Positions 53,660 to 62,412 of a DNA stretch of 64,000 nt are shown here, in pieces; within the stretch, counting starts at the first letter, position 1; each line of letters opens with the position of its first letter. The notes beneath the pieces were generated by a model, which did not search any database, was not told the origin of the DNA, and worked only from the letters and a program-made list of their open reading frames with translations. The translations under genes were made by a program, and so were the position numbers. Origin of the DNA: Escherichia fergusonii ATCC 35469 (GTDB lineage: Bacteria > Pseudomonadota > Gammaproteobacteria > Enterobacterales > Enterobacteriaceae); assembly GCF_000026225.1 (NCBI RefSeq), contig NC_011740.1, positions 3,472,001 through 3,536,000 on the forward strand, given 5' to 3'.

Positions 53660-55946
53660 ACGCCCCGCGCTGTTATGGGGGCTAGTCTGCCTGGTCATGG
53701 CGGCGGCGTTGCTGATCCTGCTGCCGCAATCACGGCTGAACAGTAGCGTGCTGGCTATGTTACCCAAACAGGCGATGGGCGATATTCCCCCAGCGCTGAA
53801 TGACGGCTTTATGCAGCGTCTGGACCGCCAACTGGTGTGGCTGGTCAGCCCCGGTAAAGAGGCTAATCCCAGGGTCGCTCAGGAGTGGCTGACGCTGCTG
53901 CAAAAATCCGCTGCGCTCGGCGACGTTAAAGGACCAATGGATGCCGCCAGCCAGCAAGCGTGGGGAGCGTTTTTCTGGCAGCACCGCAACGGCCTGATTG
54001 ACCCCGACACCCGCGCCCGCCTGCAAAACGGCGGCGAAGCGCAGGCGCAGTGGATCCTCTCCCAGCTTTATTCCGCATTCTCCGGGGTAAGCGGCAAGGA
54101 GCTGCAAAACGATCCGCTGATGTTAATGCGCGGCTCGCAGCTGGCGATGGCGAAAAACGGCCAGCGTTTGCGGCTGATGGACGGCTGGCTGGTGACGCAG
54201 GATCCCCAGGGCAACTACTGGTATCTGCTGCACGGTGAACTGGCGGGATCGTCGTTTGATATGCAGCAAACCCACCAGCTCATCACGACCCTGAATACGC
54301 TGGAAAAGGATCTGAAAACGCGTTACCCACAGGCGCAGTTGCTCTCGCGCGGCACGGTATTTTACAGCGATTACGCCAGTCAACAGGCGAAGCAGGATAT
54401 CTCAACCCTGGGCGTGGCAACGCTGCTGGGGGTGATATTACTGATTGTGGCGGTGTTCCGCTCTTTGCGCCCATTGTTGCTTTGCGTGATTTCCATCGGC
54501 ATCGGCGCGCTGGCGGGAACGGTCGCCACTTTATTGATTTTCGGTGAATTACACCTGATGACGCTGGTGATGAGCATGAGCGTTATCGGCATTTCCGCTG
54601 ACTACACGCTCTATTACCTCACCGAACGAATGGTGCACGGCAACGACGTTTCGCCGTGGCAAAGCCTGGCGAAAGTACGCAATGCCCTGCTGCTGGCGCT
54701 GCTCACAACCGTGGCGGCATATCTGATTATGATGCTCGCCCCCTTCCCCGGCATTCGCCAGATGGCGATTTTTGCCGCCGTCGGGTTGAGCGCCTCCTGT
54801 CTGACCGTCCTGTTCTGGCATCCGTGGCTGTGCCGTGGTCTGCCGGTGCGCCCGGTTCCGGCGATGGCGCTGATGCTACGCTGGCTGGCAGCGTGGCGGC
54901 GCAATAAAAAACTGTCGCGGGGTCTGCCCGTTGCGCTGGCGCTGTTTTCGCTGGCGGGGATGTCAATGCTGCGCGTCGATGACGATATCTCGCAGTTACA
55001 GGCGCTACCGCAGCATATTCTGGCGCAGGAAAAAGCCATTACCGCCCTGACCGGGCAGAGCGTCGATCAAAAATGGTTTGTGGTTTACGGCGACTCCCCA
55101 CAGCAAACATTGCGGCGACTGGAGAAATATACCGCCTCACTTGAGTATGCGAAAAAAGAGGGGCTTATCAGCAACTACCGCACTATTCCGCTGAACTCCC
55201 TGGCGCGGCAGGAGGAAGACTTAGACCTGCTGAAAACGGCTGCCCCGACGGTAACAAAAGCACTGCAAAATGCAGGGCTGACGGCGGTGAAACCAGATCT
55301 CAACGCCATGCCGGTGAAGGTCGATGAATGGCTGGCAAGCCCCGCCAGTGAAGGCTGGCGTCTGCTGTGGCTGACGCTGGAAAACGGCGAAAGCGGTGTA
55401 CTGGTGCCGGTTGAAGGGGTTAAAAGTAGCGCATTGTTGCAGGAAATCGCCAGCTATTACCCTTGCGGCATTGCCTGGGTTGATCGCAAAAGCTCCTTTG
55501 ATGAATTGTTCGCACTTTACCGCTACGTCTTAACCGGCTTGTTGCTGGTGGCGCTGGCAGTGATTGCCTGCGGCGCAGTGGCCCGTCTCAGCTGGCGCAA
55601 AGGGATTATCAGCCTGGTGCCTTCGGTGCTTTCGCTGGGCTGTGGTCTGGCGGTGCTGGCGATGAGCGGGCAGGCGGTGAATCTCTTTTCGCTGCTGGCG
55701 CTGGTGCTGGTGCTTGGCATCGGTATCAACTACACGCTGTTTTTCAGTAATCCGCGCGGTACACCGTTAACTTCGCTACTGGCGATAGCGCTGGCAATGC
55801 TCACCACCTTGCTGACGCTGGGAATGTTGGTATTCAGCGCCACCCAGGCCATCAGCAGTTTTGGCATTGTGCTGGTGAGCGGTATTTTCACCGCCTTCCT
55901 GCTTTCGCCGCTGGCTATGCCCGATAAAAAGAGAACAAAAAAATGA
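53628..55946 (+). CDS. apeM: MMPL/RND-type exporter ApeM
   Basis: A 772-residue MMPL-family membrane protein of about 12 helices in two repeats. Each repeat has one helix, a large periplasmic loop (about 50-240 and 460-640) and five helices. The first repeat includes VMSMSVIGISADYTLYYLTE and the second LALVLVLGIGINYTLFFSN, the paired Asp/Asn-containing proton-path helices. It likely extracts the aryl polyene lipid from the inner membrane and hands it to ApeL. Confidence 0.9.
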   Translation: MTNANVLPPSKRPALLWGLVCLVMAAALLILLPQSRLNSSVLAMLPKQAMGDIPPALNDGFMQRLDRQLVWLVSPGKEANPRVAQEWLTLLQKSAALGDVKGPMDAASQQAWGAFFWQHRNGLIDPDTRARLQNGGEAQAQWILSQLYSAFSGVSGKELQNDPLMLMRGSQLAMAKNGQRLRLMDGWLVTQDPQGNYWYLLHGELAGSSFDMQQTHQLITTLNTLEKDLKTRYPQAQLLSRGTVFYSDYASQQAKQDISTLGVATLLGVILLIVAVFRSLRPLLLCVISIGIGALAGTVATLLIFGELHLMTLVMSMSVIGISADYTLYYLTERMVHGNDVSPWQSLAKVRNALLLALLTTVAAYLIMMLAPFPGIRQMAIFAAVGLSASCLTVLFWHPWLCRGLPVRPVPAMALMLRWLAAWRRNKKLSRGLPVALALFSLAGMSMLRVDDDISQLQALPQHILAQEKAITALTGQSVDQKWFVVYGDSPQQTLRRLEKYTASLEYAKKEGLISNYRTIPLNSLARQEEDLDLLKTAAPTVTKALQNAGLTAVKPDLNAMPVKVDEWLASPASEGWRLLWLTLENGESGVLVPVEGVKSSALLQEIASYYPCGIAWVDRKSSFDELFALYRYVLTGLLLVALAVIACGAVARLSWRKGIISLVPSVLSLGCGLAVLAMSGQAVNLFSLLALVLVLGIGINYTLFFSNPRGTPLTSLLAIALAMLTTLLTLGMLVFSATQAISSFGIVLVSGIFTAFLLSPLAMPDKKRTKK

Positions 55947-56527
55947 TCAAATCCACCTTCTGGCGAGCGTTCGCCCTGACCGCTACGCTTATCCTCACCG
56001 GCTGTAGCCACTCGCAATCGGAACAGGAAGGCCGCCCGCAGGCGTGGCTGCAACCTGGCACACGCATCACGCTGCCTGCGCCGGGGATATCGCCCGCCGT
56101 CAATTCCCAACAACTGTTGACTGGCAGCTTCAACGGCAAAACCCAGTCGCTGTTGGTGATGCTTAATGCCGACGACCAGAAAATCACCCTTGCCGGACTG
56201 TCATCAGTCGGCATTCGTCTGTTTCTGGTGACCTACGATGCGCAAGGGCTACGCGCCGAGCAATCCATCGTCGTCCCGCAACTGCCGCCCGCAAGTCAGG
56301 TGCTGGCTGACGTAATGCTCAGCCACTGGCCGATTAGCGCCTGGCAACCGCAACTCCCCGCTGGATGGACGCTTCGCGACAACGGTGACAAACGCGAACT
56401 GCGTAACGCCAGTGGCAAACTGGTCACGGAAATCACTTATTTGAATCGCAAAGGAAAACGCGTGCCAATCAGCATTGAGCAGCATGTCTTTAAATACCAC
56501 ATCACCATTCAATACTTAGGTGACTGA
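55943..56527 (+). CDS. apeN: DUF3261 lipoprotein ApeN
   Basis: A 194-residue lipoprotein with lipobox LTGC (Cys21) followed by SH, which does not favour inner-membrane retention, so outer-membrane location is likely. The fold is compared with LolB in the family. It could receive the cargo from ApeL. The start overlaps the apeM stop by four bases. Confidence 0.85.
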   Translation: MIKSTFWRAFALTATLILTGCSHSQSEQEGRPQAWLQPGTRITLPAPGISPAVNSQQLLTGSFNGKTQSLLVMLNADDQKITLAGLSSVGIRLFLVTYDAQGLRAEQSIVVPQLPPASQVLADVMLSHWPISAWQPQLPAGWTLRDNGDKRELRNASGKLVTEITYLNRKGKRVPISIEQHVFKYHITIQYLGD

Positions 56528-56528
56528 T

Positions 56529-57698
56529 ATGATTTATATTTCCGCCGTCGGCATGATCAACGCCCTGGGAAATAACCTTGATGAGATCGCAGCCAACCTG
56601 ACTCGTGGTTCCGCTCCCGGCATGCGCCCACGCGCAGGCTGGTTGCAGGGGCATCCGCAGACGGTCCTGGCTGGCGTGGATGGCGAGCTTCCGCTTATCC
56701 CGGAAAAATTCGCTGCGCACCGCTCGCGCAACAATCAGGTCCTGCTGGCGGCGCTGGCGCAGATCCAGCCGCAGGTTGATGACGCTATCGCGAAATATGG
56801 CCGCGAGCGCATCGCGATTGTGCTTGGCACCAGCACCTCCGGCCTGCATGAAGGTGACACGCACGTTAACCTGCGCACCCACGGGCAGCCAAGCACCACA
56901 TGGCACTATGCACAACAAGAACTCGGCGATCCGTCGCGTTTTCTCAGCCACTGGCTGGCGCTCGACGGCCCGGCATATACCCTTTCAACCGCCTGCTCTT
57001 CCAGCGCCAGAGCGATGATCAGCGGGCGCAGGCTTATCGAAGCGGGGCTGGTCGATGCTGCCATTGTGGGTGGCGCAGACACCCTGAGCCGGATGCCGAT
57101 TAACGGTTTTCACAGTCTCGAATCGCTGTCGCCAACCTTATGTCAGCCGTTCGGCCGTGACCGTGCGGGCATCACCATTGGCGAAGGCGCGGGGCTAATG
57201 CTGCTGACCCGTGAACCGCAGCCCATCGCGTTGCTGGGCGTTGGTGAATCGAGCGACGCTTACCATATTTCGGCCCCGCATCCGCAGGGCGAAGGGGCAA
57301 TCCGCGCTATTAACCAGGCGCTGACCGATGCGCAGCTTACGCCAGATGACGTCGGCTATATCAACCTGCACGGCACCGCCACACAACTCAACGATCAGAT
57401 TGAATCAATAGTGGTTAACGCCCTGTTTGGCGAACGCGTACCGTGCAGCTCCACCAAACATTTGACCGGACACACGCTGGGCGCGGCGGGCATTACCGAG
57501 GCGGCAATCAGTATGTTGATCTTACAGCGTGATTTACCGCTGCCCGCTCAGGACTTCAGCCTGTCGCCACGCGATCCCACGCTACCACCGTGCGGCATTA
57601 TCGAAAAACCACAGCCGCTGGCACGTCCGGTGATCCTGTCCAATTCTTTCGCCTTTGGCGGCAATAACGCCAGCATTCTGCTCGGGAGGGTTTCGTGA
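56529..57698 (+). CDS. apeO: Beta-ketoacyl synthase ApeO (elongating)
   Basis: A 389-residue FabF-type ketosynthase with the catalytic Cys in LSTACSSSARAM (near 159), first His in LHGTATQLND and second His in LTGHTLGAAG. In the characterised cluster it forms an active heterodimer with ApeC. ATG 56529 has AGGTGA 5 bases upstream; the GTG at 56520 is within apeN and less likely. Confidence 0.9.
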   Translation: MIYISAVGMINALGNNLDEIAANLTRGSAPGMRPRAGWLQGHPQTVLAGVDGELPLIPEKFAAHRSRNNQVLLAALAQIQPQVDDAIAKYGRERIAIVLGTSTSGLHEGDTHVNLRTHGQPSTTWHYAQQELGDPSRFLSHWLALDGPAYTLSTACSSSARAMISGRRLIEAGLVDAAIVGGADTLSRMPINGFHSLESLSPTLCQPFGRDRAGITIGEGAGLMLLTREPQPIALLGVGESSDAYHISAPHPQGEGAIRAINQALTDAQLTPDDVGYINLHGTATQLNDQIESIVVNALFGERVPCSSTKHLTGHTLGAAGITEAAISMLILQRDLPLPAQDFSLSPRDPTLPPCGIIEKPQPLARPVILSNSFAFGGNNASILLGRVS

Positions 57699-58144
57699 GC
57701 CACTATTTATCACCCGGCGCTTATCTGCCCCACGATGCGCCCATGTTGCTGCTGGAAGAAGTGGTGAGCGTCAGCGATGACAGCGCCGTGTGCCGCGTGA
57801 CGGTTTCGCCCAGTGGTGTACTGGAACCGTTTCTCGACCCGGACGGCAATCTCCCTGGCTGGTTTGCCCTTGAACTGATGGCGCAAACCGTCGGCGTCTG
57901 GTCTGGCTGGCATCGCCACCAGCAGGGCAAAAACAGTATTGAGTTAGGGATGGTACTGGGCGCGCGTGAATTGCTTTGCGCCGCTGGCATTCTGCCCGCA
58001 GGCCAGACGCTGACCATTACCGTCAAACTGCTGATGCAAGATGAACGCTTCGGTAGTTTTGAGTGCAGCATCAACGACGGCGAGGCAACGGGCCGCATTA
58101 ACACCTTCCAGCCGACCGCGGAAGAACTTACCACCCTGTTTTAA
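57695..58144 (+). CDS. apeP: Hotdog dehydratase ApeP
   Basis: A 149-residue 3-hydroxyacyl-ACP dehydratase-like protein (FabA/FabZ clan; the helix motif LPGWFALELMAQTVGVWSGWH near 52-72 contains the Glu). Known partner of ApeI. The start is GTG 57695 with GGGAGG upstream and overlaps the apeO stop (GTGA). Confidence 0.87.
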   Translation: MSHYLSPGAYLPHDAPMLLLEEVVSVSDDSAVCRVTVSPSGVLEPFLDPDGNLPGWFALELMAQTVGVWSGWHRHQQGKNSIELGMVLGARELLCAAGILPAGQTLTITVKLLMQDERFGSFECSINDGEATGRINTFQPTAEELTTLF

Positions 58145-58158
58145 CAAGGAGCGTCCTG

Positions 58159-58890
58159 ATGAGTCGTTCAGTTCTGGTTACTGGTGCCAGCAAAGGCATT
58201 GGTCGCGCCATCGCCTGCCAACTGGCGGCAGACGGCTTTAATATTGGCGTTCACTATCACCGTGACGCCGCAGGCGCTCAGGAAACGCTGAATACCATTG
58301 TCGCCAACGGTGGTAACGGGCGTTTGCTCAGTTTCGACGTCGCAAACCGCGAACAGTGTCGGGAAGTGCTGGAGCACGAGATCGCGCAACACGGTGCCTG
58401 GTACGGCGTGGTTAGTAACGCCGGGATCGCCCGCGATGCCGCTTTTCCGGCTTTAAGCGATGACGACTGGGATGCGGTGATCCACACCAACCTCGACAGT
58501 TTCTACAACGTCATTCAGCCGTGCATTATGCCGATGATCGGCGCACGCCAGGGTGGACGCATCATCACGCTGTCCTCGGTTTCCGGCGTAATGGGCAATC
58601 GCGGCCAGGTGAACTACAGCGCTGCCAAAGCCGGAATTATCGGCGCAACAAAAGCACTGGCTATCGAACTCGCGAAGCGCAAAATCACCGTCAACTGCAT
58701 CGCGCCGGGGCTTATTGATACCGGGATGATCGAAATGGAAGAGAGCGCTCTGAAAGAGGCAATGTCGATGATCCCCATGAAACGCATGGGCCAGGCGGAA
58801 GAAGTTGCCGGGCTTGCCAGCTATTTAATGTCTGATATTGCGGGTTACGTCACCCGCCAGGTTATTTCCATCAACGGAGGGATGTTATGA
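58159..58890 (+). CDS. apeQ: 3-ketoacyl-ACP reductase ApeQ (FabG-like)
   Basis: A 243-residue short-chain dehydrogenase with the NADPH motif VTGASKGIGRAIA (near 7), NAG loop VSNAGIARD and active site Ser...YSAAKAG (near 152). It reduces the beta-keto group in each elongation round. AAGGAGC precedes the ATG. The stop overlaps apeR. Confidence 0.92.
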   Translation: MSRSVLVTGASKGIGRAIACQLAADGFNIGVHYHRDAAGAQETLNTIVANGGNGRLLSFDVANREQCREVLEHEIAQHGAWYGVVSNAGIARDAAFPALSDDDWDAVIHTNLDSFYNVIQPCIMPMIGARQGGRIITLSSVSGVMGNRGQVNYSAAKAGIIGATKALAIELAKRKITVNCIAPGLIDTGMIEMEESALKEAMSMIPMKRMGQAEEVAGLASYLMSDIAGYVTRQVISINGGML

Positions 58891-60116
58891 CACGTCGCGT
58901 AGTGATTACAGGAATGGGCGGCGTGACTGCCTTTGGTGAAAACTGGCAGGACGTTTCTGCACGCTTACTGGCGTATGAAAATGCGGTGCGCAAAATGCCG
59001 GAGTGGCAGGTCTATGATGGTCTGCATACCCTGCTTGGCGCGCCTGTTGATGATTTCACGCTGCCGGAGCACTACACCCGCAAGCGTATCCGTGCGATGG
59101 GCCGCGTGTCGCAAATGTCGACCCGTGCCAGCGAGCTGGCGTTAGAGCAGGCAGGGTTGATTGGCGATCCGATATTAACCAGCGGTGAAACGGGCATTGC
59201 GTACGGTTCATCGACCGGCAGTACCGGTCCGGTGAGCGAGTTCGCCACCATGCTGACGGAAAAGCACACCAATAACATCACTGGCACCACCTATGTGCAG
59301 ATGATGCCGCACACCACCGCCGTTAATACCGGGCTATTTTTTGGCCTGCGCGGACGGGTGATCCCAACCTCCAGCGCCTGTACCTCCGGCAGCCAGGCGA
59401 TCGGCTACGCGTGGGAAGCCATTCGTCACGGTTATCAAACGGTAATGGTTGCTGGTGGCGCCGAAGAGTTATGCCCTTCAGAAGCGGCGGTGTTTGATAC
59501 GCTTTTCGCCACCAGCCAGCACAATGACGCGCCGAAAACCACGCCGTCGCCGTTCGATGAAAACCGCGACGGGCTGGTGATTGGCGAAGGCGCAGGCACG
59601 CTCATTCTCGAAGAACTGGAGCACGCCAAAGCGCGCGGCGCGACCATTTACGGTGAAATCGTTGGCTTTGCCACCAACTGCGACGCGGCACATATTACCC
59701 AGCCTCAGCGTGAGACCATGCAATATTGTATGGAAAAATCGTTAAAAATCGCCGGGTTAAGTGCAAGTGATATCGGCTATATTTCGGCGCATGGTACGGC
59801 GACTGATCGTGGTGATGTAGCAGAAAGCCAGGCGACGGTAGCAATTTATGGCGATAACGTACCGATCTCCTCGCTTAAAAGTTATTTTGGGCATACCCTT
59901 GGTGCCTGCGGAGCACTCGAAGCCTGGATGAGCTTACAAATGATGCGTGAAGGCTGGTTTGCGCCTACGCTAAATTTGAGCCAGCCAGATGCGAACTGCG
60001 GTGCGCTGGATTACATCATGGGTGAAGCCCGCAAGATTGATTGTGAGTTTTTGCAGAGTAACAACTTTGCCTTTGGTGGCATTAATACCTCCATCATCAT
60101 AAAACGTTGGCCCTGA
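58887..60116 (+). CDS. apeR: Beta-ketoacyl synthase ApeR
   Basis: A 409-residue FabF-like ketosynthase with a complete triad: Cys in TSSACTSGSQAI (near 168), His in SAHGTATDRGD and His in FGHTLGACGA. In published work this second ketosynthase acts as a homodimer and is not essential for the minimal polyene, perhaps acting in chain initiation. The ATG overlaps the apeQ stop. Confidence 0.9.
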   Translation: MTRRVVITGMGGVTAFGENWQDVSARLLAYENAVRKMPEWQVYDGLHTLLGAPVDDFTLPEHYTRKRIRAMGRVSQMSTRASELALEQAGLIGDPILTSGETGIAYGSSTGSTGPVSEFATMLTEKHTNNITGTTYVQMMPHTTAVNTGLFFGLRGRVIPTSSACTSGSQAIGYAWEAIRHGYQTVMVAGGAEELCPSEAAVFDTLFATSQHNDAPKTTPSPFDENRDGLVIGEGAGTLILEELEHAKARGATIYGEIVGFATNCDAAHITQPQRETMQYCMEKSLKIAGLSASDIGYISAHGTATDRGDVAESQATVAIYGDNVPISSLKSYFGHTLGACGALEAWMSLQMMREGWFAPTLNLSQPDANCGALDYIMGEARKIDCEFLQSNNFAFGGINTSIIIKRWP

Positions 60117-60117
60117 T

Positions 60118-60702
60118 ATGTATCGAATCGTTCTGGGAAAAGTATCGACCTTAAGCGCAGCGGCACTGCCATCCGCGCTTATCGAGCAGGCACCGCAGGG
60201 TGCCCGCCGTGCACGCTGGCTTGCTGGCCGTGCACTGCTTTCCCATGCGCTTTCGCCACTGCCAGAAATTGTCTATGGCGAACAGGGCAAACCCGCCTTT
60301 TCCCCGGAGACTGCACTCTGGTTTAACCTCAGTCATAGCGGCGACGATATCGTGTTGTTGTTAAGCGATGAAGGCGAAGTCGGTTGCGATATCGAAGTCA
60401 TCCGTCCGCGTGCACAATGGCGTTCGCTGGCGAATGCGGTGTTCAGCCAGGGCGAACATGAGGAACTGGAAGCAGAACATCCCGATCACCAACTCATGGC
60501 GTTCTGGCGTATCTGGACGCGAAAAGAAGCCATCGTTAAACAGCGTGGCGGCAGCGCCTGGCAAATTGTCAGCATCGACAGTACACAACAATCGGCGCTC
60601 TCAGTCAGCCATTGTCAGTTTGGTTCATTGATCCTCGCAGTCTGCACGCCCACACCATTTGCTCTTACTCATAACGTTCTACAGCAGGTAGAATCACTGT
60701 AA
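60118..60702 (+). CDS. acpT: 4'-phosphopantetheinyl transferase AcpT
   Basis: A 194-residue Sfp/AcpT-type enzyme. The magnesium-binding motif GCDIEVIRPR (near 89-98) and FWRIWTRKEAIVKQRGG (near 129-145) are intact. It moves phosphopantetheine from CoA to carrier-protein Ser residues, here ApeE and ApeF. It starts one base after apeR, so it belongs to the operon. In K-12 the same gene is orphaned by loss of the cluster. Confidence 0.94.
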   Translation: MYRIVLGKVSTLSAAALPSALIEQAPQGARRARWLAGRALLSHALSPLPEIVYGEQGKPAFSPETALWFNLSHSGDDIVLLLSDEGEVGCDIEVIRPRAQWRSLANAVFSQGEHEELEAEHPDHQLMAFWRIWTRKEAIVKQRGGSAWQIVSIDSTQQSALSVSHCQFGSLILAVCTPTPFALTHNVLQQVESL

Positions 60703-60741
60703 TTCCTCTCTGACTGACCTGAACAATAAGGTGTAACTCAG

Positions 60742-61143
60742 ATGCAACGTGTCACCATTACTCTCGATGACGATTTACTGGAAACGCTGGATAACCTGAG
60801 TCAGCGCCGTGGTTACAACAACCGCTCGGAAGCCATCCGCGATATTTTGCGCGGCGCCCTGGCGCAAGAAAGCACTCAACAGCACGGTACTGAGGGTTTT
60901 GCGGTTCTCTCTTATGTGTATGAGCATGAGAAGCGTGATTTAGCCAGCCGTATCGTCTCGACCCAGCACCATCACCACGATCTCTCTGTTGCCACGCTGC
61001 ATGTACATATCAATCACGACGATTGCCTGGAAATCGCCGTGCTGAAAGGTGACATGGGCGACGTACAACATTTTGCCGATGACGTTATTTCCCAGCGCGG
61101 CGTACGGCACGGGCATTTGCAGTGCTTACCGAAGGAAGATTGA
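60742..61143 (+). CDS. nikR: Nickel-responsive regulator NikR, without nikABCDE
   Basis: A 133-residue ribbon-helix-helix repressor (RVTITLDDDLLETLDNLS, residues 3-20) with an ACT-like nickel domain. All high-affinity nickel ligands are present: His76, His87, His89 and Cys95. In K-12 it represses nikABCDE, which lies between acpT and nikR. Here only 39 bp separate it from acpT, with no GTATGA-N16-TCATAC operator in the gap. It may be transcribed from the aryl polyene operon or from an unrecognised promoter within acpT. AAGGTGT precedes the ATG. Confidence 0.95.
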   Translation: MQRVTITLDDDLLETLDNLSQRRGYNNRSEAIRDILRGALAQESTQQHGTEGFAVLSYVYEHEKRDLASRIVSTQHHHHDLSVATLHVHINHDDCLEIAVLKGDMGDVQHFADDVISQRGVRHGHLQCLPKED

Positions 61144-61151
61144 GTGAATTA

Positions 61152-61185
61152 GAGATCCTTTATTAAGTGATTAATAAAGGATCTC
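61152..61185 (+). terminator. Hairpin after nikR
   Basis: GAGATCCTTTATTA (61152-61165) and TAATAAAGGATCTC (61172-61185) form a perfect 14-bp stem with a 6-base loop, 8 bases after the nikR stop. Only ATTACAATT follows. Likely the 3' end of the acpT-nikR transcript, though the T run is weak. Confidence 0.65.
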
Positions 61186-61246
61186 ATTACAATTAACATG
61201 AAAGAGCACCGCAATAGAAAAAAGTTTACAGGGAAGACGCACGTTT

Positions 61247-62113
61247 ATGGAAATAATCGATAAAAATAAAAAAAGAAGAGAGAACAGAGAAACTTTTTTG
61301 TATGCAAAATATAAAGCCTATACCCTTAATCAACTGATTCCTCTTTTATTTAAAAAAAATAGTCTTACACGGCAGGCTGCCATTTTTCGATTACAAATAA
61401 TTGGAACAGATGAGGTTTTTACCTTTGCTGTTAATCTTTGTCAGTCAGAAGGTAAACAGGAAAGAAAGACAGGAATATCCATTCTAAGTCAACTTTCGAT
61501 GTCTCCCGAGCACCTGACTCAATCTTTTAATTTAGTCGAAGCGTTATTAGAAAAGGAAACGTCCGCTAACGTAAGAGCTGCTGCGGTTAATGCAATAGGC
61601 CATTTTTGCAGAAGAAACCCATCATTCAACAGCCGGGCACCAGAACTACTGACTCGAACAACATATGATAAATCGGTCAATACACGTTGCGCGACTGCGG
61701 CAGCGCTATCTGAAATAAATAACATAAAAGCCATTCCGCTGCTCTTATCGTTACTTAACGACAGCAACGGAGATGTGAGAAATTGGGCTGCATTCTCTGT
61801 TAATACAAACGAATATGATTCGAAAGAGATACGAGAGGCATTCGTCAAAATGCTTTCAGATGATCATGAACATGCCAGGCTAGAGGCTATTTTTGGATTA
61901 GCTGAAAGAAAAGATAGTCGTGTGGTAAAAACAATAATTAATGAGTTAGAGAAAGATATAATTTTTGACGAACTTATTGTTGTCGCGGGAGATTTAGGGA
62001 GTAAAAGATTCCTTCCTGTTCTTAAAAAATTATTGTCTGAATTTAATGATGAAAAAACCATTGGGAAAATAAAAATAGCAATACAAAAAATTACAAGTCC
62101 CTATGAATTTTAA
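61247..62113 (+). CDS. HEAT-repeat protein resembling YibA of rhs loci
   Basis: A 288-residue, Lys-rich, AT-rich gene with no signal peptide. From about residue 35 it is made of HEAT-type helical repeats (VRAAAVNAIGHF; NTRCATAAALSEI; DVRNWAAFSVN; ARLEAIFGLAER). The order and phrases such as LLNDSNGDVRNWAAF closely recall K-12 YibA, encoded beside rhsA and thought to be an Rhs-associated (immunity-type) protein. No rhs core, toxin tip or VgrG is in the window. A ribosome site GGGAAG lies about 11 bases upstream. Codon use and base content differ strongly from nikR. Probably acquired with or left from an rhs-type element. Confidence 0.8.
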   Translation: MEIIDKNKKRRENRETFLYAKYKAYTLNQLIPLLFKKNSLTRQAAIFRLQIIGTDEVFTFAVNLCQSEGKQERKTGISILSQLSMSPEHLTQSFNLVEALLEKETSANVRAAAVNAIGHFCRRNPSFNSRAPELLTRTTYDKSVNTRCATAAALSEINNIKAIPLLLSLLNDSNGDVRNWAAFSVNTNEYDSKEIREAFVKMLSDDHEHARLEAIFGLAERKDSRVVKTIINELEKDIIFDELIVVAGDLGSKRFLPVLKKLLSEFNDEKTIGKIKIAIQKITSPYEF

Positions 62114-62212
62114 AACTTCATAAATATTTATGGATTTTTTTCATATATCTCTTAGAACACACCCAATAACGCAGTCATTGGGCAATGTTCTGTGCAGGTC
62201 GAAAGAATATAG

Positions 62213-62262
62213 ACTGGAATCATCATGCTTAAAGGGGACACGGGCATTTGCAGTGCCTGCCG
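62213..62262 (+). pseudogene. Decayed second copy of the nikR 3' end
   Basis: CACGGGCATTTGCAGTGC at 62239-62256 repeats exactly 61108-61125 in nikR. To its left, CTGG-AATCATCATGCTTAAAGGGGACA matches nikR from 61027 with a one-base gap and several changes (in nikR the phrase encodes LEIAVLKGD). About 55 bp of nikR between the two parts are missing here. To the right CTGCCG matches TTACCG. It is an out-of-frame remnant, not a gene. Confidence 0.68.
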
Positions 62263-62412
62263 CCCCCTACCCACGCGCCGTTATTTCCTGACGGCGCAGT
62301 AAATTCCTGCCAAATATCGACTCACGTCACATTTTTTTGATCACGATTTGGTCCCTCAAAATGTGAGACGCTTCGATCCTCTTTTTCTCCCGTTCACCTA
62401 CTATACGCTTGA

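Noticed and set aside
61108..62256. The 18-bp repeat flanking the HEAT gene as attL/attR of an integrative element
   Set aside because: No integrase or recombinase is present and the similarity extends imperfectly into nikR coding sequence, which fits a recombination scar better than an attachment site.
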